Below are positions 12,771 to 24,186 of a stretch of DNA of 64,000 bases, piece after piece; positions within the stretch are counted from its first letter, which is position 1, and every line of letters begins with the position of its first letter. Origin of the DNA: Sorex araneus. Its lineage: Eukaryota > Chordata > Mammalia > Eulipotyphla > Soricidae. Under the pieces are notes generated by a model. The model made no database searches, was not told the origin of the DNA, and saw only the letters and a list, made by a program, of their open reading frames with translations. Position numbers and translations under genes: made by a program. The stretch lies in assembly GCF_027595985.1 (NCBI RefSeq), contig NC_073311.1, positions 26,873,892-26,937,891 on the forward strand, read 5' to 3'.

Positions 12771-12938
12771 TTTTTTTTGTTTTCTTTTTGGGTCACAACT
12801 GGCAATGCACAGGGGTCACTCCTGGTTCTGCACTCAGGAATTACCCCTATTGGGGACCATATGGGATGCTGGGAATCGAACCCAGATCAGCCGTGTGCAA
12901 GGCAAATGCCCTACCTGCTGTGCTATCGTTCCAGCCCT
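12771..12938 (-). mobile_element. SOR SINE
   Basis: Reverse copy with T-rich left end, tttttgggtcacaactggca, and head end gtgctatcgttccagccct. Confidence 0.88.
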
Positions 12939-13577
12939 AGATTTGTTTTTTAAAGTGCTATAATTGCTACTATTATTATTTATTTTGAGTCTTAAAATTA
13001 CTCAATGAAAATCCCTTTACATTGTTACTGAATCTTTTTTTCATATCTTGTTTTTGACAAAAAAATCTTTTTTTAACGCATTTTTTACAAACGTTTTGAG
13101 AACTTCCTCACAGCTCAACAATTCTGAGATCATTTTGTATTTTCCTTTCATGAGTCCTGGAATCATCCTCTTCTTCAATGGCTCCTTGCTAATTTTAGTG
13201 TGAAATGATATTTATAAAATAAAATTTCGTTACCAGTTGTGCTTACTTCAAATGGACTGTTGCTATTTATTGGCAGATGAATGGAATTGGGAACTCTGTA
13301 TGCATCTGCAAATATGCACAAATCTCTGAACCTACTTACATGCATATAAATAATTCCTTTTCTTTAAAATTCACACTTCTTCCACCTCAAATTAATTCTG
13401 GCCTTCCCTTTCTATGTTTATAGATCTGCTATTGTTTTTTTATTAACTACTCTCTCTTTTTTATTTGGAAGCAGATTTTTTAATGTAGGAGTACTGCTAT
13501 TTAATCAGCCATTGGTTAAGCTTATTGAATTGGGCATGAATTCTACATTACTTTTTTTTATTCAAAATGTTATTTTT

Positions 13578-13763
13578 GGGGCTGGAGTGATAGCACAGCG
13601 GGTAGGGCGTTTGCCTTGCACGTGGCCGACCCGGGTTCGAATCCCAGCATCCCATATGGTCCCCTGAGCACCGCCAGGGGTGATTCCTGAGTGCATGAGC
13701 CAGGAGTGACCCCTGTGCATTGCCGGGTGTGACCCAAAAAGCAAAAAAAAAAAAAAAAAAAAA
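13578..13763 (+). mobile_element. SOR SINE with target-site duplication
   Basis: Near-complete young copy: ggggctggagtgatagcaca, box A region at about 13589-13606, box B ggttcgaatcc at 13634-13644, end gtgacccaaaaagc plus a run of A. The flanking direct repeat aaaatgttattttt (13564-13577 and after the A-run) marks a TPRT insertion, here into the oligo-T of a reversed L1 tail. Confidence 0.93.
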
Positions 13764-13990
13764 TGTTATTTTTTTTTTAATTGAATCGCCATGAGATACA
13801 GTTACAAAGCTTTCCTGTTTGAGTTTTAGTCATAACAATCACCAACACCCAACCCTCCACCAGTGCACATCTTCTACCACCAGTGTACCCAGTATCCCCA
13901 CCATCTCACCGTGCCTCTATGGCAGACAATCTCCCCCACACTCATTTTTTGTATTGCTTGTTATGAATAGCATATGATGTTGCTCCTGGA
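13764..13990 (-). mobile_element. L1 3' UTR end
   Basis: Reverse L1 end: ttgaatcgccatgagataca, then ccctccaccagtgcacatct. It continues to the right into a GC-rich block without any ORF2 sequence. Confidence 0.75.
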
Positions 13991-14780
13991 ATTCTAAGAC
14001 TTTAGATAATTAGGGTCTGGAGGAATCTCTGCAGCAAGCTCCTCAGTTTGGAGATTCTTTTGTGTCTCTGGATGATGACCATTAAGGAGCTTAAGTAGCA
14101 GCCTGAGGCAATTTGTGACCTTGTGACCCTGACCTTAAGGGTCCCAAGGGGATGGGGTTGGGGAGGATAAGAAGGACCAGCCCATCCCCTATCCCTTGAG
14201 GCTTGGAGCTTGCCGGCACTGAACCCGTGAACCTGCACTTCTCATTGAGTTCTGGAAGTTGGCGACCACCAGGATCTTTAGGGGACCTGGTGGAGGGACG
14301 ACGCCTACCCCGATCTGAGGTGGCCCGATGAAGTCGGCCTGGCTTAAAGTCCGGAGGCATCTCTACAGTGAGCTGCTTGGTTTGGAGATTGTGTATCTCT
14401 GGATCATCTTTTCCAGGGAAACTATTAGCATATGCCGTGCAGGGTGCACCGCTCAGCAGGCCCTGACTGTGGCTTTTGATCTATTTCATTATTTATGGGT
14501 CTCTGAAATTAGGCCAATAAATGAGCTTGGATAGCTGAGCCGGAGGTGGTTTGTGGGTGTGGGTTTTTGGCCATTTAGTTTTTTGGTAAACTTGGCCCCA
14601 AGTTGTTGGGGTTCGGCCAAAGGCACAGCAGCAATTTGGGGGTATCAGGAAATCTGAAGGCACCATCAGGCTGCTGATGCATTCGCCCCACATGTATAGG
14701 TTGACCTGCTGGCAGCACTTCACCTCCAGGTAGCAGACTTTGAACCCAGGGCATCCTGCTTAGTCCCAGTCTCAGCTCTT
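13991..14780 (-). mobile_element. GC-rich dispersed repeat with a 327-bp spaced duplication
   Basis: CpG-containing block directly 5' (on the minus strand) of the L1 end. About 55 bp at 14029-14083 (tcctcagtttggagattctt...) recur diverged at 14356-14410. Parts of the minus strand (cttcatcgggccacctcaga; atccagagacacaaaag) resemble the leader of the RTE-derived elements at 17.26, 21.4 and 54.8 kb. It is either an L1 5' UTR or an RTE-related leader; I cannot decide by eye. Confidence 0.4.
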
Positions 14781-15025
14781 TGTGTGTTTGTGTCTTGTAA
14801 GTGAGAATCTCTCCTCCCACTATCATAGATTTATCACCCTATTTTCTCCTTTTCCTAGAATGCAAATGGCAAACTTCCCACAGTATTGCCAAAAGCTCAG
14901 GAACTTCTATGTAGAAGGAGAAAGGAAAGAGAAAGGGGGAATAAAAATGAAAGCTCTGCATAACTTTTAATAAGTTCAGTATCATCCTGATCATCTTAAC
15001 TTAAATCAATCTTTCAAATAGAGCT

Positions 15026-15198
15026 TTGGGTCCCAGAGGGTACAGTGGGTAAGGCACTTGCTTTGCATGTGGTCAATCCGGCTTTGATTCCTGGCATTCC
15101 CCTGCCCTCCAGTGGTAAAGTCAGAAATTAATCTTGAGCACCTCCAGGTGTGGCCCCAAAAGGAAACAAAACAAAGCAAAGCAAAACAAAACAAAAAG
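15026..15198 (+). mobile_element. Old SOR-type SINE
   Basis: Forward copy: cccagagggtacagtgggta head, tgtggccccaaaaggaaaca end with an aaac-rich tail. Confidence 0.65.
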
Positions 15199-15199
15199 G

Positions 15200-15460
15200 A
15201 ACCATGTGATGCCAGAGATAATACCTGCTGGCAGTCCCTGTTCAATCCCCAGTTACCATCTGATATAGCCCTCAAGGTCCCCATGCACCATCAGAACAGC
15301 TTGGGTAATCCTGCAAAACCCCCAAAGCACCAGTTGACCAAGTATCAACAGAAGGAGACCTCGGGCCTCCGGAGCACTGCTTGGGAGGACTCTTGTCCAC
15401 CCCAAAATGGACAAGAGCACATATGACATAAAAATATGAGAACAACTGCTAGATCTTCAT
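15200..15460 (+). repeat. Unclassified dispersed repeat
   Basis: The stretch 15361-15460 (gcctccggagcactgcttgg ... ctgctagatcttc) recurs at 24088-24185 with similar order and spacing, so it is a dispersed family. I do not recognise the class. Confidence 0.5.
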
Positions 15461-16220
15461 AGTCTTTTACTTTATTAAAAATACATCAAAATGAAACTAG
15501 TTGAAATCTCAGCCTGAGACTCATTTATTGATACTATAAATTTGGTCAATAGCCTCTAGTCCTCAAGCATAGAAGGGTTATTTTAAGATTGAGCTCATAT
15601 GCTTGTTGTAAAGAATGAATGAATCCAGAGATGTAAAATTCTTGCCATGAACTTTATCTGACATGAGGAAATGCTGAGTCAGAAATATTAACTGTTTTTG
15701 CTACCGAGTTTAATTTATGACAATATTCACATTGGAACTTTTTTTAGTTTTGTGTTCTTCAAAAGTGAACGCTTCCACAAAATCATAAACATTTAAAACG
15801 AACTTATACATTAAATCATAAACACATATAGAAAATGCGACTTCAAAAGTTTTCAGAGTTTTCTTTAAAATACATAAGCTTAAAAAAATAAAAATCCTAT
15901 CTATGTATGAGCAGGCTATATAAAATAATATGGATAGTTTTTTTTTAGATTACCTATTGCAGAGATTTTTACTTTCAAGGATGCTTCATGTCATTCTACA
16001 TATAATACATGATCATGCACACAATAAATGTGATCATAATGAATTTTATCTAGTAATATTAAGATAGTGGTTTGAAATTATTTTACCAATACCCATAATT
16101 TTAACAGGAATATCAATACATTTTTCTAATTTTCTTGGATGTTTGCCTTTTCTAGAAAAATAGTTTTAATTTTTAATCATTCTGTGTGTGTGTTTTCTTC
16201 TTTCTTTTTTCTTTTTTTAA
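15461..16220. other. AT-rich sequence, no gene seen
   Basis: No gene or repeat that I can name. Confidence 0.5.
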
Positions 16221-16380
16221 TGAACCACACCCGGTGGTATTTGGGTTTAAATACCAAATACCATTTGAGTTTAAATAAACTCCTGGCTCTGCACTCAGAA
16301 ATTAACCCTGGCTGTGCATGGAGGAACACAGGCTGACCACGTGCAAGGCCACATGCAAGGCTATACTCTCGCTCCAGCCC
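16221..16380 (-). mobile_element. SOR-type SINE with internal local duplication
   Basis: Reverse copy. Within it gggtttaaataccaaatacc / gagtttaaataaac is a short local duplication, and gtgcaaggcc / atgcaaggc is another. Head end ctctcgctccagccc. Confidence 0.7.
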
Positions 16381-16413
16381 AGTTATATGTGTTTTCTGTA
16401 GCATCAATCAAAT

Positions 16414-16586
16414 GGGGTTGGAGGGATAGTACAGTGGGTATTGGCTTATCTTGTGTGACACAAGATAATTTTGTTGGGTTCAATCCCTGGCTCCCCATAT
16501 TATCCTCAATTCCCCCCAGGAGTGATTCCTGTGCGAAGAGCTAGGAGTTAGCCCTGAGCACAACCGGGGAAGGATGGGGACAAAAG
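16414..16586 (+). mobile_element. SOR-type SINE
   Basis: Forward copy: ggggttggagggatagtaca. It contains the small inverted repeat cttgtgtgacacaag in the tRNA-like part, which destroys the normal D/anticodon region. Confidence 0.65.
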
Positions 16587-17258
16587 AATTATTTGAATCA
16601 CTTACACTACTCTTTTTTTTACGTTGATAGATTTTGTTTCTACATAAAAATAAATAAGTATATTTAAGTTACATGGTAATATAGATGTATAAAATAAGCT
16701 CTAAGTAACAAAACTAAGACTTTTACATGAGTATATACCTTCCAAAACAAGAATGATTTCTGTAAATTTATTGGGGCATAATGTAAAATACTGGAAAAAA
16801 ACCTACTACAGATATGGAAATATGCTACTGCCCTCTTATGGTAAGTACTCAAATGACATGCAGTGATTTTACATATCCTTGAAATAATTGAATGCTCCAA
16901 CTATATAATTTAAGTCATATTTCTTTAATCTGCTTACTTCTAGTCTTCTTTTGTTAGACAATTTTCTGACTATAAATATTAATTTTTATCATTCTTTTCC
17001 CATTAATCTATTATAGAACTTCTGAATTTATTTTCTTATATGTATCCTTTGTATGATAATTTGTATCATAATTACTATAGCATATCTAATGCAGAACTAA
17101 TAATTGAGCACTTAATGTTGAGGGTAGATAAAGGTATTTTAATATTTAAATTATTGCTGGTTAATATGGCATTTAATCATTACAAAAATGAAATGAAATA
17201 ATGTTGTAAAAGCTAACACTGTGTTAGCATGTATGATTTAATTTGCATTGTTCTATGG

Positions 17259-17809
17259 GCAAGAGAGTCTCTTGCCCGCACGCCTCGCTGTCTTCCCCTG
17301 GGCCTCTCGGAGGCGATGGGCTCCAGCTTCCCTCCCCGCCCCGAATAGAGCTCCCGGCGGCCGAAGACCACCGGAACCTAGCTACAGCCATGCTCAAGGC
17401 CCCTCTCCACACGTTGGACAAGCCTCACAATGAAGGTACCGGCAGAGGAACCCAGGTGTATGCAATCCCATCAATAGCCAACATACAGAGACTTAAAGAC
17501 AAGCTCCCAGAAGGACAGTGATCTTATAACCTACTTCTCCCTCTGGGAAAAACTAGCAAGCCACTGAGAGTTTCCTGCCTACATGGGACAGCCAGCCTCT
17601 CAAGCTTCCCATGGTGTATCCATATGCCAAAGCCAGTAACCAGCTGAATCTCATTTCCCTGACCCTGAAAGAGCCTCCAATGTGGCATCGTTTGGAAGGC
17701 CGAGAAGAGAGAGGCTTCTAAAATATCAGGGATAGGATGAATGTAGAGGTTACTGAGACCGCTCGAGCAACTCGACAATCAACAGGATTTCGTGATTGTG
17801 ATCGTGATC
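17259..17809 (+). mobile_element. RTE-derived non-autonomous element (GC-rich leader + RTE 3' end)
   Basis: 551 bp bounded by the direct repeat gttctatgg (17250-17258 and 17810-17818). A GC-rich leader (gctccagcttccctccccgc) is followed by a body resembling that of the RTE-tailed SINE (cttcccatggtgtatccata, ccaaagccagtaac). Then comes an RTE-like end (gaggttactgagaccgctcg...) and a short tandem tail of gtgatc units. It has no coding frame of its own. Related copies are at 21.4 and 54.8 kb. Confidence 0.75.
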
Positions 17810-18006
17810 GTTCTATGGATAAATCACTTAAAATATAATGAGAAATGGCTGTATTTTCACACCAATCTTATAAATTAAGTCCTATATCACAAAATTATTG
17901 AAAAGGCAAAAGAGGCATGTAGTATATGCAAATTATTAAGTTTGGGTGATGCTATGTTGTGAAATCAGAATTTGAAATCAAGAAATCTCATTCACCATTT
18001 TCAAAT

Positions 18007-19838
18007 TTAAAATTCCATTATCACTACATAGATGATAATATTTAAGCAGCAATGTTGTCCAATGCAATAGAAGCTGGGAAAAGTATTCACAACACCCACC
18101 TGTCCTTCGCCAACTATAAAACCAAGATGACTGCCCTCCAACATCCTGATAGGTCTATCACAACTTCCAGAAGGGCAATGGAAAAGGTTATCCACAACTT
18201 CTACTAGGATTTCTTTGATAGCCATGTCCACCTGTCCACATATCAAATTCCACAGGATGGATTTGTCGTTCCCAATGTTCTCCCTTCAGAAATCAGAAAT
18301 GCCATTTTATTGGTAAAGAAGTTTACAGCACCCAGGCCAGACAAGGTCAGACCCAAACACCTGAAGAATCTGTACCAGTACTCGTCAATACACTGACTTG
18401 GCTCTTCACATGCTACCTGTCTGAATGTAAGGTTCCATCCCAGTGGAAAACCAGCAGGGCCATTGTGTTGTACAAGAAAGGAGACACCCACGACATCAGC
18501 AACTATCGCCTGATCTGCCTCTTGTCTGTCATCTACAAGTTATTCACTTGAATCATCCTGAATAGGATTGGCAGAACACTAGATGAAGAACAACCATGCT
18601 AGCAAGCTGGATTCAAAAAAGGATTCAGCATCCGATTGACCATATCCACACAGTGATCAAGCTCACTGAAGTTTTGGGAGAGTTCAGGATGCCACCCTGT
18701 CTAGCATTCATTGATTTAAAGAAGGCCTTTGATTCTGTTGAGATGGAAGTGGTCACCAAAGCCCTAGACAAACAGGGTGTTCAAACTCAGATACATCAGG
18801 ATCCTCCGTGAGCTGTGTTATGGATTCACCATCAGGATCCCACCATTCTACAAAGAATTGTTCATCGGCATAAAGAGAGGGTTTCAGCAGGGCAACACCA
18901 TTTCACCAAAACTCTTCAGTGCTACCCTTGAGAATATCATGTGACGACTGGAATGGGAAGGAATGGGAGTGGAGATAGATGGTCGGCAACTACACCACCT
19001 CCGCTTCACTGATGACATCATTCTAATAACACCAAATATCAGCCAAGCAGCATGAATGCTGGCCAACTTCAACCCTGAGTCGATGGTCGGAAAGCAACTG
19101 AACCTCACAAAGACAATGTTCACGAGAAACAAACTAGTTCCTGATGTTCCATTTGCCCTCAAAGGAACGAACATCTCCGAATGCAGCAGTTATGTGTACC
19201 TATGTCGAGAATTCAACATGACAAATGACCTGGCACCTGAACTGCGCAGGAGGAAGAGATCGGCATGGAACGCCTTCAAGAGCATCAAAGAAGAGGTTAA
19301 GAGGACAAAGAACCTCTGACTCTTGGCACATCTTTTTGACTCCACCGTTCTTCCTACACTAACATATGCCTCAGAGACCTGGGCCCTATGAAAACAGGAT
19401 GAGTACACTATTTGGATATCCCAAGGAGGAATCAAAAGACCTATGCTAGGAGTATTACATTTCATTCAAGTGAGAAAAGGAATCCTGAGTTCTGACCTCC
19501 GGAGGTCAGAGTCAGAGATGCTGTCTCATTTGCCAATGTGTCGAAAATCAGATACAATGATTTTTGTAATGCAACGTAATGCAATTCAGAGATGACCGCT
19601 GGACTAGAGCTGTTACCGACTGGATTCCACAAGACATCAAAAGACCTCATGGCCGCCCACCTACAAGATGGTCAGACTTCTTAACCATGACCCTGAATAA
19701 ACGGTTTGAGGATCTTAGTGTTCCTCGAACGAGCAAACACCATTGGGCTACAGTAGCACACGACAGGGACGGATGGAGACATTACTGGAGCCCGCTCAAG
19801 CATATCAATGAATAACAGGATGACAAGTGATACAAGTG
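18007..19838 (+). mobile_element. RTE-clade LINE (RTE1_Sar-like), 5'-truncated and decayed
   Basis: Plus-strand reading, interrupted by stops and frame changes, gives successive RTE reverse-transcriptase blocks. In order: FANYKTKMTALQHPD; PQDGFVVPNVLPSEIRNAIL; SECKVPSQWKTSRAIVLYKKGD; IDLKKAFDSVE; a decayed catalytic box (F-T-D-D in place of FADD, about 19000-19020); LNLTKTMFTRN; NISECSSYVYL; RRRKRSAWNAFKSIKEEVK; WTRAVTDWIPQDIKR; and HGRPPTRWSDFLT to the end of the ORF. The apurinic-type endonuclease half is missing. The 3' end is gacaagtgatacaagtgat, not poly(A), as expected for RTE. I recall this family as closely related to nematode RTEs. Confidence 0.92.
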
Positions 19839-20437
19839 ATTATCATCAAAATAATTTATATAAAGAATTTATAATTATTCATCATCCCTAAAGATAATCC
19901 AGAAATTGCCAGTTCATCTCTAGCTAGAAAATTTTGTTTTAACAAATTGAATATCCAGAATAATACATAAATGAGAGGCACGGTGACATTTATTTTCTTC
20001 AAATGTTTTTCCCTTTAATATCTTTTTCTCTTTTTCTATTCCTATCTTGGACAAGTAAAAGAGGAGGAAATTGTTGTCTCTTTTTCCAAGTACTATTAAA
20101 TCCTAGAAATACAATTCTGATTTTCAAAATTGAGCCTTAAATATAGATATCAAACCTCTGGGAACTTACAAGTTAATGAGAAAAGCAGATCAGTTCAATA
20201 CAGTGATGAGTGCTGCTTCAGAGATAAGACAATTACATTAAAAGTACATTAACCAAAAAAAAAAGTACATTAACCCTTCAAAGGAAATACACAAAGTTAA
20301 CCCTTCAAGGGAAACACCATTTTATGAGGAAATTAAATATCTGCTGCTGTTAGTAAGAGATAAAATAAAGGCAGCTATGGGGAGAATTGATGAGTAATAT
20401 GTACATGTGGAATAGTGTGTGCAAAAGTTTTGGTTTA

Positions 20438-20615
20438 GGGCTGGAGAGATAGCACAGCGGGTAGGGCGTTTGCCTTGCACGCGGCCAACCCGGGTTCGAT
20501 TCCCAGCATCCCATATGGTCCCCTGAGCACTGCCAGGAGTAATTCCTGAGTGCAGAGCCAGGAGTAACTCCTGTGCATCGCCAGGTGTGACCCAAAAAGA
20601 AAAAAAAAAAAAAAA
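20438..20615 (+). mobile_element. SOR SINE with target-site duplication
   Basis: Young copy with box B ggttcgattcc, end gtgacccaaaaag and an A-run. The direct repeat aaaagttttggtttag flanks it (20423-20438 and after the A-run to about 20626). Confidence 0.93.
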
Positions 20616-21423
20616 GTTTTGGTTTAGATGAATTAAGTGAGGTTCTACTGGGTTGGGGTGAATCTTATTTCACTAAGAATGATATTCTTATAAGAGAAAT
20701 GTCACAGAAACATGGAGAGAAAAGCAAGCAGCAATGAAAACAGAGGCTATATGTATCTAAAAGGTAAGAGCACCAAGGACTGCCAATCACCACTAGAACT
20801 AAGAAGAAGTTATGAAACCTGACCCCCTTTTGAGCCTTCCAAGAGAAGATCTTTAAACTGCTAGCCTCCAGAATTGTGAAACAATAAACTTATATTTTTT
20901 TAGCAGTATTCTGTCATGGAAGTTCTATAGAACTAATATAAATGGACAAACTTCCAACTAGACCTTTTGGATTCATAACGAGAAACACTGGAAAACTCAC
21001 CAAGTGTTAAACAACTAGCTTATGAGAAAAGGCCACTGATATATTTTGCAAGTCATTTTTTACATTTCTTTAACTCTCTAAATTTTCTTCATGGATGTGT
21101 TTAGATATAAGTCAATTGTTCATATTCTCAAAATAATTTATGATTTATAAAAAGGCCTTCCTTTTTGTCTGCTTAGATGAAATATTATGTGACAAAATAT
21201 TCCCCAGTCTATGATTCTGAGATTTTATATGGGTGCCAAGATGGTAGTAAGAATAAATAACATAATGTGTATCAATGTGGTTTGTAAACTGCCTGTTAGC
21301 AGAATCTGGGTGCCAGACATAGGTTTTTTCATTGGTAGGGTTTTGGGAGGTGGGAGAGTGCAGTAGTTAAGCCACACCCAGAGATCCCCAGGGTCTACTC
21401 CTGGCCTCATTGAAGACTGTCAC

Positions 21424-22110
21424 CTGTATCACCCTTTGTTCCCTTGCTCATCAATTTTCTTAAGCGGGCACCAGTAACATCTCCATTCATCCCTTTCGCA
21501 TGCTACTGTAGCCCAATGGCTTCTGCTCGCTCCAGAAACACGAAGAGCATCAAATTGTTTTAGCAGCCTCTCCTTACTCATCCTTCCCAATACTACTATA
21601 TTGGGGGCTCTTTCAGGGTCAGGGGGATGAGGCCCTTTATTGTTACTGTTTTGGGCATATTGAATACACTATGGGTAGCTTGCCAGGTTCTGCTTTATGG
21701 ACGGTATACTCTTGTAGGCTTGCTTGGCTCTCTGAGAGGGACAGAGAGGCTCCAGCAGATTCTCTTCAAGGAGCTTTGTTTTATAGTCTCCGGATCTTGG
21801 CTGTTGATGAGATTACATGGCGCTGGGGGCAGTTTGTGAGTGTGACTGCCAAGCTACTGGAAAACTAGAGATCTGGGTGGAGGAGGCCAAATCCCGATCT
21901 GAGCATGCTTGGAGATCTCAGCCACAGGTCCCTGAGTACCTGACTACCTCTGCTGGTTCCTTCATGTGTGAGGTTCATCCAAGTGTGTGGAGAGTGGCCT
22001 TGATCATGGCAGTGGTTAGGTTCTGGAGGTTTTCGTCTGCCGAGGTTCTGCTTGGGGCGAGGAGGGAGACTTAACCCACCCACTCCAAGTGGCCCTGGTG
22101 AAGACAGCCT
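21424..22110 (-). mobile_element. RTE-derived non-autonomous element with extended RTE 3' end
   Basis: On the minus strand: leader (cgccccaagcagaacctcgg, ccatgatcaaggccactctc), then the body shared with RTE-tailed SINEs (ctctcagagagccaagcaag, gtattcaatatgcccaaaac). After these come about 125 bp matching the end of the RTE ORF and tail, including ccattgggctacagtagca, which is also in the RTE copy at 19741-19759. The tail is gggtgatacaggtg. This copy joins all the modules in one molecule. Confidence 0.75.
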
Positions 22111-22575
22111 GGCATGCAGGAGCAGGAGATTCTGAGATTCATTGAGGACTAGGGCCTTAAATCCTATACTATCTCTCCATCTTCCCAGACATCTGCTATT
22201 TCTTTAGCACACATGTTTCTCAAAATTTTCAAAATCATTTCAAATAAATATAGACACATAACCCAATTTTCAACTTCCTCCCACATTCCCTATTGTTTCA
22301 AATTGGTTTAATTTAAAGAATATGATTTTGTCACCATCCACTATTTACTTTAGTTCTCATATGTGTACATATATGTGCCTGTCCTGGATGCAGAATACAA
22401 GACAGGTAAGAAGGGTTTTCCCTGAATTGGTTTATTTAAGTCAAAAGAGTAACCTTACTACACCTGGACATAATTTAAAAAAAAAAAAACAAAACATTAG
22501 TACCTTGTCCATCAAATTATGCATTCTTGGCCTTATATTTTTTAAGAGATGGGGGAGGTATTTGAGATATATTTA

Positions 22576-22715
22576 GCTGTGCTAAGAGCTTACTACTGGG
22601 TCTGTGGTCAAGGATTACTCATGTCACCAGGGGACCACATGTGGTGCTACCAATCAAACCTGGATGAATCATGAAAAAGATATGCACTCCACCCACTGTT
22701 CTATCTCTCCTACTC
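22576..22715 (-). mobile_element. Old SOR-type SINE
   Basis: Reverse copy; aaggattactcatgtcacca centre and ctgttctatctctcctactc head end. Confidence 0.55.
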
Positions 22716-22996
22716 CTCCTTAGCTTCATAGTTCTCATTTCTTTCTGAATCATTGACTTGTAATTATTGATTGAATCCTATAACATATTGAGCTTCACTA
22801 ATTTATATGTGATACAAGTTCAGAAAATCTATTTGAAATAAAACAAATGTAAAATGCCTAACCCATGTAAAATAAAAAGGTTTAAACCTCAAGGCTATAT
22901 TGACACATAAGTAGGGAAATACTATTGAGGTTTGATTTGTAGGCATTTTGAATAACCTCAAACTTTTATCTCTCAGGTGACTGAATATAATCACTG

Positions 22997-23239
22997 TATC
23001 ACTGTCATCCTGTTGTTCATCGATTTGCTCAAATGTGCACCAGTAACGTCTCCATTGTGAGACTCATTGTTACTGTTTTTGGCATGTCAAATACGCCACG
23101 GGTAGCTTGCCAGGCTCTGCTGTGCGGGTGAGATACTCCCGGTAGCTTGCCAGGCTCTCCGAGAGAGATAGAGGAATTGAACCTGGGTCGGCCGTGTGCA
23201 AATCAAACGCCCTACCCACTGTGCTATTGTCTATGGCTG
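22997..23239 (-). mobile_element. RTE-tailed tRNA SINE
   Basis: Reverse copy: tail actgtcatcctgttgttcat, ccagtaacgtctccattgtg, head with ggaattgaacctgggtcgg. A probable flanking repeat ctgaatataat is present at about 22981 and 23247. Confidence 0.88.
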
Positions 23240-23261
23240 TAGACAGCTGAATATAATAACA

Positions 23262-23360
23262 AGTTAGATAGATAGATATCCTTATTAAGGATAAGATAGA
23301 TATAGATAGATAAGATAGATAGATAGATAGATAAGATAAGATAGATATCCTTATTAAGCA
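23262..23360. repeat. (GATA)n microsatellite with duplicated edges
   Basis: Runs of gata/agat units, bounded on each side by the same segment tagatatccttattaag, which suggests a local duplication around the array. Confidence 0.9.
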
Positions 23361-23889
23361 CTTTATTGATTAGCAAAGTAAGACTCAGATTGGTTTTACA
23401 AATTGTCCAGAGTTACATAGCAGTAGATGGTAAGATGCATGGTGAAGTGGAACCAAACTTAAAACTCTGACTAATCATTTATGACCTAACTAATGAATAC
23501 TAATTAAGAAGGGGAAGAAAGAAGAGAAGAGAACACTATAGCCTAAAAGTGGAAAAGAAAGGGAACAAATTGAAGAGGTAATATTGGTTAAGTTAGCCTT
23601 AGGGTTATTCAGGTATAACTTACACACTTTGTGTTTACTAGGTAGTAAAGATGCAATAGAGAAGTTCTATACACCTTGTTGTCCAGTCTCCATAGAAAAG
23701 CTCTTAGCTAAGATGGGTATGTCTCACTGCTGCAAATTTAAACTCTAGGTTTTAGTAGGTAAGTACCTAGATTTTCAAGTCCATACGTTAAACCTTTCTG
23801 TGATTCTTAAGACGTAACGTGTGGGGAGTGCTCTTTTACAGTTTCCATTGGTTGCACAGGGTCTTCCTCAGTTCCATTGTGCTCTTATA

Positions 23890-24087
23890 TTTTTAAATTT
23901 TTTTTATTAAATCACTGTTTGATAGGCCCTTCCAAAGATGTTTATAATTAGGTTTCAGTCATACAGTGTTCCAGCATCTATCCTTCTACCAGTGTCCATT
24001 TCGCAGCACCAGTGTCAATTTCCCTCCCATCACTGCCTCCCCAGACTGCCTCTATAACAAGTGCTTACTGCCCTCTTCTGTCTCTTT
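23890..24087 (-). mobile_element. Degraded L1 3' UTR end
   Basis: T-rich left end, then ccttctaccagtgtccattt and ctgcctctataacaa, matching the reversed L1 3' end at 7.95 kb. Confidence 0.6.
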
Positions 24088-24185
24088 CTCAGGCCTCCTG
24101 AGCACTGCTTGGGAGGACTCTTCTCCACCCAAAAATGGACAGGGGCACATCTGCATAAAGATCAATTGCTAGATCTTTGTAATCG
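24088..24185 (+). repeat. Unclassified dispersed repeat, second copy
   Basis: Matches 15361-15460: gcctcctgagcactgcttgg, then tccacccaaaaatggacagg and ttgctagatctttg. Confidence 0.5.
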
Positions 24186-24186
24186 A

